In this document: positions 36,501-48,500 of the stretch, piece by piece
Numbering within the stretch: position 1 is the first letter of the stretch
How the letters are laid out: each line of letters opens with the position of its first letter
Assembly: GCA_028583605.1 (NCBI GenBank)
Contig: CM053332.1
Coordinates: forward strand, 17,693,267-17,757,266
Direction: 5' to 3'
DNA: 64,000 nucleotides
Source: Dastarcus helophoroides
Lineage: Eukaryota; Arthropoda; Insecta; Coleoptera; Bothrideridae
Notes under the pieces: model-generated
What the model was told of the DNA's origin: nothing
What the model saw: only the letters and a program-made list of their open reading frames with translations
Databases searched by the model: none
Made by a program: the position numbers and the translations under genes

Positions 36501-39500
36501 GTAATTGGCCCGCTGTAAAAACAGGTTGCTTGTCCCTGCTCTAGAGCAACCTTTGTTGTGTTTTCTAATCTTTATTGATTTCAGGGGAGACAAGATTTGT
36601 ATTTGAATTCTTGAAAGTGTCCATATTTTAAGGAAAAAAAAGTAATCATTATATTTTTAGGCTAATTAAAGCCAGTTAAAATTTATATTCTTGTCAACAT
36701 GAAGCACAGAACATGTTGGTAACGTAAATTAACGTTGTCCCCTTATCAAAAATCGAACTTAAAGAAGTGTTCACTTCAAAAAGAGCTTCGTTGACATTTT
36801 TTCGTTTTACTATGTCAACTTCCAAATTAAAAATTTTTAGGTAATTTGCTCGAACAATAGAAAATGAAAGCCGGAATTTCGAAATAACGAAATTTTAGGA
36901 TTTTTTGGTCCAACTTTGAACGTTTTTATTTTATGACATTTTGATTCTTTCTCGAAATTTCGAGATCAAACTAAATTTTTTGCAGTTTTTTCTGATATAT
37001 TGATTTGTTTTTATTTATTTATTCATTTTGGTCAATCCACTCGCAACGGATAACCCTATTATGCCTTCACAGCAAATTTAATTTTTAAGTGATTTGGCTT
37101 CTTTCAAAATTACGAAATTTCACAGAAACTTCGTCTCAATTTTCTTGCATTTGATCGTTTCTCGCCATTCAAAGGCGAGATTAAAAATTAAAATTGAATA
37201 CTCAATTAGTTTTCTTTTTGCTCGAAATTTCGACCTCGTCTCAAATTAAACATGAAATGTTCAGTTTTTTAACTAATAAGAGTCTAAAATTAAAATACAG
37301 AATTTGTCCCCTGAAACCAAAAAAGATTAAAAAACACAACAAAGGTTGCTCTAACGCGTTTCGACAGCCAAGCTGTCATATTCAAAGAAAAACTAACATA
37401 TAATCTTAAAATTAACCCTTATATACTAAGAATATTCACTTCGTGCATGATCGGCCGCACCCGAACGCGCATGCGCATCCAATCATACACGTCATTATGT
37501 CACAATTCCTTATCTATCGACCTTAACTATTTTTGACAGAGATGAATGGCCTAAAGGCCCAGCGCAACCATTCATAAGGTTGTTTCCAGCCTTACGGATA
37601 GCTAAGCTTTCACATGCATTTAACATATAATTCTTATTAACTACTCTTAATAATATAATATTATTATCTATCCTATGATCTAATTCAAAGGCATGTCGAG
37701 CCAGACTTGACTTCTCAGTTCTTCCGTACCTCAAATGAGCCAAATGTTCCTTCAGTCAGATTTTAAGAGATCGTCTAGTTTGCCCGACATACTTTTGAGG
37801 ACAATCCCTACATGAAATTTGGTAAATACCGGACTTATCCGTTTGCTCTACTTTATCCTTTAAACTACCCAAAAGCGAATTTAATTTTCTGTTAGCTATA
37901 AATAACCCGGAAGCCATGGTTTCGTAAAATTCCACCCAAACCCTGCGTGAGCGAGGGTTCAAATGGAAGTGAGACGAATTTAAAGTTTTTGTTTTCATCA
38001 GCTCGGAAAGTTGTAGTATTCATCTTCAGAGAGATACTGGCTGTCGAAACGCGTTAGAGCAACCTTTGTTGTGTTTTTTAATCTTTCTTGGTTTCAAAGG
38101 ACAAGTTATGTATTTCAATTTTCGAAGATAACCAAGGACCAGTCCGTTCCACCAAAAAAAAATAATAAGATTCTGAAATTGACCCTCTCAATTCGGATGC
38201 AAAATATCGCCCAACCTACCTCAAATTTATTACAATTTTTCAGTTTTATTTTATTCTAGCCATCTAGCCATAAAAAGACAATGTCTCTACCTGTCTGCTG
38301 CATTGGATGCAGCACATAATCGTTAAACAGGGAATAAAACACTGCCCTTACCCTTCGACTTTTTTATCTCTTTCCGAGACCTTCCACAACTTGATCGTCT
38401 TATCGTTCGTCGATAACAAGAAATGGGCAGGGTTCCGTCGCTTCAGCCATCGTATTTTGTTTATTTTTTCTTCAATTTCTAAACTTTTGAGGTAGTCGAA
38501 TTCAGGTTCATGCGACTGAAATGTGGAATATACATTGTATTCGCCCCTTCTAGGCAATGTCGTTTTCGAGATCGGGTCTCTCTGGAAGATTACGACGCGG
38601 CCACCTTTGTCTCCTGTAGCCAGGAGTTCACCGTCGTGATTGAACTCAACGCAGGATATTATATCCGCCTCGGTCACATCATCATCTAATGTTCCTTTCA
38701 CTTGAGAAAAACACCACTGGACCTCCCCATTGCCTGCAACAAAGAGTACACATTATTTATTGGCCCCACACGCAGGAATCGCGCTGACCGCACATGACGC
38801 TTCATAAAAATGTGTTCATTTCAGTCCCAAATCTGAATTCCCAATTAGGAAATCTAACCAGGATTCCGCATCGGGAATTCGGATTCGGGGGGTGTAACGA
38901 ACGCATTTCTAGGAACCGTCCGTGCGCACCAGCGAGTGAATTCTGAATTTCAATTCCAGCCTTCGGAAACTTATTCTAAATTCCGTGGAGATCGTTAGGC
39001 ATTTGCTCTAATAAATATAGCACATGATCGTATTAACGAATTTGAACGAAACAGCAGACAGACGATTAGACTTTCGCATTTATAAATCAGAAATATGAAT
39101 TGGAAAGACGAAACTATCGATTTAAGTAAATGGCTCATGAATGGAACACAATGAACACCGAGGAGAACTAATTTTATTTAAAACTAGTTGGCCCGCCTCA
39201 AAATGAATATTGTTAACTTGTTAGATGAATTGAATTTTACATTAAAATATTTAATACGCTCGCACATAGGCCCTGTGTCCGTGCACCTACGCGAAAAACT
39301 GATAAAAACGGGCCACAATCAAAAGAGATACAGCTCCATCTACTGGAAATTGGTTACATTTACGGTTAGTGTAGGTTGCGAAGCGTTTCTGTCATGTTCC
39401 TGTTATGAATCAGAGATGGCGCTGTACACTAATTGTTTAATAAAACCTTTTTTCAACATTTTAGTATTTATTCTGCTATTCGAAGGCCGAGACAAATTCA

Positions 39501-42500
39501 AAAAATCATAAAAATCGGTCCGCCGTTCTGAAGTAACATGACTTTGTTTTATATGTAGATTTGATGTTTATTATTCCTCTTGATTAGCATAATTTTTTAT
39601 ATTTTTTTATCACACTGTTCTTGGGAAATATGAGGACTCTTTTCTAGGACAACTTTAGCGACCTCATTTTATCCTTAAACAAATTCTTAAAAGTTATATT
39701 ACAATTTCTAGTAAAATTATTAAAATTGAATCTGCAAAACGTAAGTTGTGTTGTCTGTCAACTAGAATAACTACAAAAACTTTAGAATTTTCGAGAAAGT
39801 TATTCATTTATTTCAATGGCATCGATAATATGAAATAAACAATTTTATGACAAACGTTTTATACATTGCAACGATTGATTAAACACGGAAATTTGATGTT
39901 CTCCGAAGTAAATTTGGTATATAAATAGTTTGATTATTTAACGGCATTTAATTTATTGTTACTTGAAAACCATGTAACGCTACCGTGTAAATAGTAAATT
40001 CCTTTGATTCTAATTTTATCCACAATATCAATTTTGCAGCCAGGGTTGGTAAATTAAAATAATTTTCTCTCGAAATTGAAAGTTCAGTTTAAGAGGAATT
40101 TTAAATCTGATTTTTTTTCAAACATTCTGAACATAAACTAATTACTTTTTTTTTAAATTGTCAATGCTCGCCGTAAGTCTTTATAACAAAGTCCTCTGAG
40201 GTTGTTTACAAGCAGACATCGTTATATTTAGGGAGACCGCCATAAGTTCATTTTCATACAAACGTGTCCTCTACTTTTTTTTTTTAAATTGTCAATGCTC
40301 GCCTTAAGTGTTTAGAACAAAGTCCTTTGAGGTTCTTTACAAGCGGACATCGTTATATTTAGGGAGACCGCCATAAGTTCATTTTAATGCAAACGTGGCC
40401 TCTACTTTTTTTTTAAATTGTCAATGCTCGCCTTAAGTGTTTATAACAAAGTCCTTTGAGGTTCTTTACAAGCGGACATCGTTGTATTTAGGGAGACCGC
40501 CATAAGCTCATTTTCATGCTTTAGCTCTAGATTCGCCGGTATCCTTTGCGCTAATCCTTTTTAAAAACACTGTGTAATTTTCATAAAAAATCTACATTTC
40601 CAAAAAGCAGACATTTTTTTTTACAAAACTTGGAAAAAAGGCCAAATTTTCATTAAAAAAAAACGTTTCCTTTAATTTACAAGGAAAAGTTTCAACAGAA
40701 AGTCGAAATTGTGAAAGAACGGCATTTTCTCAAAACAAAAGAGAAGTCGAGGGGGTTGCGTGTTGCAAATCCTTGGTGCCAATCACGCAATTTTAAAGTC
40801 CTCTACGCATCTTATTCATAGTTACATAATCTGCAACATTAGAGCATATTGGTAGAGCGATTTAGCGTGATGGTCACGCGAAATAGTAAGTTTTCCTCGA
40901 TCAAAATGTCACTCCACGCTCCTAAAGAAATTTTCACTTCAAAAATATAGAAATTTTCAAAATAAGTCGAAATTCTGAATAGTCGTTATTTGAAAGAGGC
41001 GAAAATTCTGAAAAAGTCGAAATTAAAAACCTTAACCTAAAAAATTTGAAAGACATCGAAATTTACAAGAAAATTGAAATTAAAACCTGAGTTCTTCAAA
41101 ATAGTCCGAAATTAAAAAAAAAAGATATTTTAAAAATAGGCGAGATTTTCAAGCAATCGAAGTGTTCAAAAAAGTGAAAGTATTCAAAAAAGGTCGATAG
41201 TCAAAAAAAAAAGATAATCGAAACTATTCAAAAAGAAATAATTTTTAGAAAAGATGTAATTAATTAACGTGGATTTTTTTTTACAAATTTTTACGTTCCT
41301 CCAAACTTCTACTTTTTTTTTTGTTGAAAATTTTGCTTTTTAAAAATATCGACATTTTTTAAAAACACTTCTAACTTTAAAAATTTTGAATTTCGAAAAT
41401 TTCGTCTCTTTTTCAAAATTTCTATTTTTTTTGAAAACTGACTTTTTTAAATTTCATTTTTCAAAATTTTGATTTTCGAAAATTTGAAAATTTTCCAGGA
41501 TTTTCAAAAATTTTTGAATGCTTCTGAAAATTGGGTTTTTATTTTTGGAAAATTAAAAATGTTGATTCTTTTTTTAAATTCAAACTATTTTTGAAAACTG
41601 ACTATTTTTCAATATCGACATTTTTAAATATTAGATGGGATTTTTTCCAAAATTTCAATTTTTTAACTGTTTATGAAAATCTCGATATTTTTAACACATT
41701 TTATTAGAAAATTTAGATTTTTTTTACAAATTTTTGCTTTCCTCCAAAGTTTTACTTTATTTCTTGAAAATTTCGTTTTTTAAAAATATCGACATTTTTT
41801 TCTATTTTAAAAATTTACATTTTCGAAAATTTCGTCTCTTTTTCAAAATTTCCATCTTTTTGAAAACTGACTTTTTTAAAATGAACGTTTTTAAAATTAG
41901 ATATCTTTTTTTTTAATAGCTATTTGTTTAATTTTGTTTTATCTTTGAAAATTTTGATTTCCGAAAATTTGAAAATTTTCCAGGATTTTCAAATAAATTT
42001 GAATGCTTTTGAAAATTGTGTTTTTTTTATTTTTGTTTTTTTTTTGGAAAATAAAAAACTCTTTCTTTAAAATTTTAACTATTTTTGAAAACTGACTATT
42101 TTTCAATATCGACGTTTTTAAATATTAGATGGGTTTTTTTTCCAAAATTTCAATTTTTTAACTTTTATGAAAACTTCGATATTTTTCATAACTTTTATTT
42201 AAAAATTTTCGATTTTATTCAAAATTTTAACTACTTTTGAAAACTGACTATTTTTCAATATCGTCGTTTTTAAATATTAGATGGTTTTTTTTCTAAAATT
42301 TCAATTTTTTAACTTTTATGAAATTTCGATATTTTTCATAATTTTTATTTAAAAATTTCGATTTTATTCAAAATTCAGACAGTATCCCTCTGAAGATGAC
42401 AGCTTGGCTGCCGAAACGCGCTAGAGCAACCATTGTTGTGTTTTTTAATCTTTTTTGGTTTCAGGGGACAATTTTTGTATTTCAATTTTTGAAGATAACC

Positions 42501-45500
42501 AAGGACGAGTCCGTTCCACCAAAATTTAGTCTTTTTACAAAATTTTTCCTTTTTTTTGTTGGAAATTTCGCTTTTTAAAAATGAGGACATTTTTTTAAAA
42601 ACTCATCTACTTTTAGAAATTCCGATTTTCAAATATTTAGACTTTTTTAAATTTCCACTTTTTTTTGAAAACTGACTACTTTTCAAAATGGATGATTTTA
42701 AAATTGTTCCAATTTTTTCAAAATATAATTTTTTTTTAATTTTGATTTTTTTACTTTTTATGAAAATCGCGATATTTTTTAAAATTTTATTTAAAATTTT
42801 CGATTTTTTTGCCTTTTTGCAAAATATTTACAATTTTTGAAAATTTTGCTTTTTAAAAATTTCGACATTTTTGAAAACCCACCTACCTTTGCAGAATTTT
42901 GATTTTCGAAAATTTGAATATTTTTCGAAATTTTTAAATATTTTCAAAATTTCATTTTAAAAAATAAATTACAAACGTTTCTGAAAATAGCGCGGTTTTT
43001 TAAATTTTGCCTTTTTTTCCAAATTTCAATTATTATTTGAAAACCGACTTTTTTTTAATATCGACGCTTTTCAAAAATAAAATAGGAATTTTTTTCGAAA
43101 TTTCAATTGTTTTTAAATTTTGATTTTTTAATTTGAACTTTATAAAAATCTCGATATTTTTCAAATTTTTACTTGACAATTTCGCTTTTTAAAAATGCTG
43201 ACATATTTTTGAAAATTCATCTACTTTTCACTAACTTTCGAAAAATGAAATTATTTGAAAATGTTTCGAAATTATTATTTTAAAAATTTCGTCTTTTTTA
43301 AATTTTCGGATGTTGCTGAAAATTATGCCGTTTTTTAAAATAATTGATTTTTTTTTAATAATTGATTTTTGTTTAGAAAAATTTTGATTTTTTTAAAATT
43401 TGAACTTTTTTTGGAAAACTTTTTTTTTTAATTTCAGCTTTTTTCAATTTTCATTCTTTTTTAATTTCAACTTTTTATGAAAATTTCCATTTTTTCAATA
43501 TTTTTCCTTGTAAATTTCGTTTCTTTCAAAATTCTGACATTTTTAAATACTCATCTACTTTTTATTGATTTTTTAAAGATTTGAAACTATTTAAAAATAT
43601 TTTGAAATTTTTGATCATTTTAAAAATTTCATTTTGGTTTTTTAAATTGTTTTGAAGGTTCAGACTTTTTTTTTAATTTCAACTTTTTTTTTTGTTGAAA
43701 ACTGACTATTTTTCAATATCGATGTCGTTAAAAATCGCATACGATCTTTTTTTCAAAATTGCGATATTTTTTTGAAATTTCGATTTTTTTAATTTCAACT
43801 TTTTATGAAAATCTCGACATATTTCAACATTTTTCTTTGAAGATTTAGGTTTTTGTAAAAATTCCGCTTTCTTACAAATTTTTGACTTATTTTTTGAGAA
43901 TTTCGACATTTTTTTGAAATTTCGATTTTTTTAATTTCAACTTTTTATGAAAATCTCGACATATTTCAACATTTTTCTTTGAAGATTTCGTTTTTTTTAA
44001 AATTCCGCTTTCTTACAAATTTTTGACTTATTTTTTGAGAATTTCGCTATTTAAAAATTTCGACATTTTTTGAAAACTCATCTACTGTCCAACTTTAAAT
44101 TGGAAATTTATGTAAACATTTTTCGTAATTTTAAAAATAATTTTGAAAATTGGCATTAAAAAAAAAATTGGGATGTATCGGGAAACGCGCCTCTTCCAAA
44201 TTTTGGAACTTTTTTGAAAAATTTGAAATTCTTTTTAAAATTTCAACTTTTTTTGAAAACAGACGTCGTCGACGTTTTTAAAAATTAGATACGACTTTTC
44301 TTTCAAAATATCATTATTTTAAAATTTTGATTCTTGTTTAAATTTTAACTATGAAAATTTCGACTTTTTTTTCCAAAATTTCGACCTTTTTAAAATTTTC
44401 GACAATTTTTCAAAATTTAAAATTTTGACATTTTTTAAAAACTTGTCTGCTGCCCAAAACTGGAAATTTATGCGAAAATTTTTCGAAATTTTAAAAACTG
44501 GCATTAAAAAAAATTGGGATGTTTCGGTTTTTTCAAAATTTTAGAATTTTTTTTTTTTTAAATTTAGACTGCTTTTCAAAATTTCAATTTTTTTGAAAAC
44601 GGACTATTTTTTAATATCGACGTTTTTAAAAATTAGATACGACTTTTCTTTCAAAATGTATTTTTAAATTTTGGTTCTTTTTTAAATTTTAACTATGAAA
44701 ATTTCGACTTTTTTTTTTCAAATTTCGACTTTTTTAAAATTTTCGACATTTTTTCAGAATTCAAAATTTCGACGTTTTTTAAAAACTCGTCTGCTGTCCA
44801 AAACTTGAAATTTATGTGAAAATTTTTCGAAATTTTAAAATAATTTTGAAAATTGGCATTAAAAAAAATTGGGATGTTTCGGTTTTTTCACAATTTTAGA
44901 ATTTAAAAAAAAAAAAATTTAGATTGCTTTTCAAGATTTCAACTTTTTTGAAAACTGACTATTTTTTAATATCGACGTTTTTAAAAATTAGATACGGCTT
45001 TTCTTTCAAAATGTCATTATTTTTAATTTCGAATCTTTTTTAAATTTTAACTAAAATTTCGACTTTTTTTCCCCAAAATATCGACTTTTTTAAAATTTTC
45101 GACATTTTGTTAAAATTCAAAATTTTGACATTTTTATAAACTCGTCTGCTGTCCAAAATTTGAAATTTATGTGAAAATTTTTTCAAAACTTTAAAAATAA
45201 TTTTGAAAATTGGCATTAAAAAAAAATTGGGATATTTCGGTTTTTTCACAATTTTAGAACTTTTTTTTAAAAAAATTCAGACTGCTTTTCAAGATTTCAA
45301 CTTTTTTGAAAACCAACTATTTTTTAATATCGACGTTTTTAAAAATTAGATACGGCTTTTCTTTCAAAATGTCATTATTTTTAATTTTGATTCTTTCGTA
45401 AATTTTAACTTTATAACAATTTTGACTTTTTTAAAATTTTCGAAATTTGTTCAAATTTGTCGAAATATCTTCAAAATCGTCGAATTTTTTTCAAAAATGT

Positions 45501-48500
45501 CGAATTTTTTTCAAAATTGTCGAATTTTTTTTTAAATTGTCGAAATTATTTTAAAGTTCAAAATTTCGACACGTTTGAAAATTTTTACTTTTTTAACTGA
45601 CAGTGCGGTTTTTATTGAAAAAATTTCAGGCGGGCGATACATTTTTCATACTCTGAGGGGGAGGAGGAGGTGCACAACGTAAAAAAGATTGGCAACTTCT
45701 GTTTTAGAATAATTAATAAAAATTATTAGATCCTATGGAAGGTAATAAATGTTGATCAATGTAATTAACACACATGGGATGCAACAAGGTCCATATCAAT
45801 TGAACAAATTATTACTTTCATGCACAAATGTGGATAGCAAACATGTACACAACACACCGACTATTTACTCGCACACGAATTATTATCGCCGTTTGTCAAA
45901 TGCAAATGCAACTAAGAAATAAATTATAAGTAATGACTGCATGTGTTGTAAGAATGACCTGTAACTTTGGACCTAGCAGCGTTACTACCTGAATTTTTTG
46001 CTGAAACTGCATTTAAATTTAAAAATTGTCGGCAACATATTCGCATGTTCAAGGCAAAGTGAGAAAAGTTTATTTTTCTTGTAATCGTATTCTTATGGAT
46101 TTTCGGATTAGTTACAAACTAGTCAGAGTTGCGTAATCCGACAACTGTACGAATTAGATAATTAGAATAATGTCCAATAATAACAAGTAAAACGTTTCGT
46201 AAATTGTGAAAGTAAAATGAGGATATTAACGCATCCTTTAGTTTGACCTTGACCAAATGTGCTCGAAACTAATTAAAAATAAACACATTCTCATCTCGAT
46301 AGGGCCGCGAAAGCTTATCAAAGTTTGATTAAAAATTATTAATCTATTTAATAAATACCGTTACATAAATTTGGTTAAACAATAAAACGCGTGGAAATAC
46401 TTAAAAACTAAACCGCATAATCGTGATAAACGATAAGAAATAATGTGTAAATATAACACCTTGAAAGGTGTAACCTCAAATTAACAAAATAATACAATTC
46501 ACGTTAACGTTACAACATTAATTTATCAAATTACCAATAAATAACTGGAAATATTGTTTTAATGTTTTAAATAAAGCACGAGTTAATTCAAGCAAGTAAA
46601 TAAACATTGATTGGATTATAAACTTCGCACTCGATGCCAATAAAAACAGGATTTATTTACAAAGGAAACTTGGAAATGTAAAATCTAAACAAAACGACAG
46701 AACACGTTAGAAGGATTCATTAGCGACAGCGTCTTAATTAAAAAAGAACGACCTCTAAATTCAACAATATTAATAGTAATAATAGTAATCTTAGAAATTA
46801 CATTAATTAAAAATTTCGTTGCATGCATAACACAAATAAATAAAAATTAGTTCAAAATATCCTCAAGACTTTATTTTTATTTTCTGATTAATTAACCAGT
46901 GGAATGGTCCAATAAAAAACCATGTTTTACGAGCAACAATTTTTTTCTGGCCTTTTTTTAAAGTTACCACTTTAAGACCTAAAATGTTTGGTTTGTTTGC
47001 TGTAATTTCGACTCAAAATTGTCAAAATCGTAATTTCGATTTCTTCTGAAGATTTCATTTTAAAAGTTAAACGAATTTCTTAAAATGTTGAAAGTGATAG
47101 GCAACGCCGATCGTCTTTACCTCTCTTGAGCCTACAACTACTTCGGTGACATGTCCTCTGACGTGTGACGTCACTTATGGTGCAGAATCGGCTTTGTCCT
47201 ATCTACTTTTTGAAATTTAAGTTTCTTTTTTAATAAATTAATCGATTATTACATATGACGTTATTAGAGGTTGAATTCAAAATGTATACGTCAAGCAAGC
47301 GCAAAATTTGAAGAAAAAAGTTCATACAATCGAAATTTTAAGAACTTAAAGTCAAAATTATGTACACGAAAAAAGAAGAAGAAAGAAATAACAGAAATAC
47401 CAACTTTGAGTCGAGTTTTACCACTTTTTTTCCTCCGCAATTTTGAATTTAATGTCCAAATTCCTATTTAAAGTTCAAAATTCCGTGTACAAGGGCCGAA
47501 ATTAAAGGTTCATATTTTTAAAAATTGACACTTGAAATCCAATTGTCGAAAAAATGTCTGAATGTTTTCTTTTTAATTTGGAACTTTTTAAATAAAACTG
47601 GAATCTTTGATTCGTAGAAAATATTTTGACCACCTGGCAACATTGTACTAACTGTCAATGTTTCGTACGTGATGCACGCTCAAGTGTCAAAGAACTGCAC
47701 AAAATGAACCACAGAAACAAAAAATCGATTTCATTAAGAAAAAAAAATCCATCTACTGCGGTCTTACAAATTGTTATTGATACTTCATTTTAATTGCCTT
47801 TACTAACAAACAATATTGGCATATCCAATGTCAAAAATTTAACTTCTGAGACAGTACACTACCTGTATACACAACAAAACTATTACCTAACCTCAATAAT
47901 TTAAATTAGTTGACGGTTAAAAAAAGTATTAACAGTTGTAGGAGAGACTATTGTGGACATAGTTCAGATGTAATGTATACGGCGTCAAAAACTTTCAGAC
48001 TCCTACTTTACCAAATATAAGTTTTACTTACGACTTACAATCGAACAATGCACCGCTCAACCGTTTATTAAAATGTTATGTATTTTATACCGCAATTGCC
48101 TTACTCGAACTGCAAGCTTTTCGCTATTGTATAAGGTTACAGGTCATTTTTAATGCTTTCCCAAATGATTAGATTACAACATGAAATGATAATGTGAATA
48201 TAAGTTTACCGGTCACATCACTAGCACTCAAAACGAAAAAATACGGGTACCAAAATACGCCTGAAGCATCGGGCAAGGTGTGATACCGAGGGATGCTTTC
48301 CCTCCAAGGGACGCTTTAGCGCAAGCACCTTGTTATCACAACACTTGGAAATAAATTACAACACATTATACAGCCAATTACCTTCCATTATTTGCGCAAA
48401 AACAGTCGGTGTACAGGGCAATCTAGATTCATATATCCCCACATCGGGGTCACGGTTGACAGAAGTAACAAACGACGATTGTGCAGCACAACTTACCGGC

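Larger units (their letters stand above)
32124..36538. mobile_element. Non-autonomous hAT element carrying tandem repeats, with duplicated right end
   Basis: The left end CAGGGATGAGCAA, near GGCCCGCC, is matched by the inverted right end CAGGGACAAGCAA, near GCGGGCC. The element is flanked by the exact 8-bp duplication CTCTAGAG (32116-32123, 36539-36546). A second, internal right end at 36152 (inverted CAGGGATGAGCAA) matches the left end perfectly, so the terminal ~390 bp is present twice in tandem. The body is low-complexity DNA plus four 545-bp tandem units. No transposase is encoded. 4415 bp. Confidence 0.85.
32030..36606. mobile_element. Head-to-head Penelope terminal repeats interrupted by a hAT element
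   Basis: The left part (32033-32123) is an inverted Penelope terminus, GGTGGAACGGACTGGTCC up to ACACAACAAAGGTTGCTCTA. The right part (36539-36606) is the same sequence in plus orientation, GAGCAACCTTTGTTGTG up to ACAAGATTTGTATTTG. Removing the hAT element at 32124-36538 and one copy of its 8-bp duplication joins the two arms into a palindrome around CTCTAGAG. ATTCTTGAAA occurs on both outer sides (32012-32021, 36607-36616), probably the original target duplication, although about 10 extra bases sit on the left. Confidence 0.7.
40560..45650. repeat. Five-kb AAATTTCGA-type low-complexity block with internal tandem units
   Basis: From 40560 to about 41270 the A-rich phase is on the plus strand (GAAATT with AAAAAGTCG). 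After about 41280 the T-rich phase takes over (TTTTGAAAAT, CGACTTTTTT). Longer units repeat in tandem: about 430 bp (41290, 41715), about 125 bp (43795, 43925), and about 350 bp (near 44084, 44445, 44788 and 45142, marked by GTCTGCTGTCCAAAA). A Penelope terminus is inserted at 42381-42520. The right edge has GGCGGGCGATAC and TTGGCAACTTCTG, which resemble a hAT end without a found partner. No gene seen. Confidence 0.7.

Noticed and set aside
39188..39511. 107-codon plus-strand open frame
   Set aside because: Composition and the AAAATCGGTCCGCCGTTCTG phrase just after it suggest repeat-derived non-coding DNA; no homology recognised.
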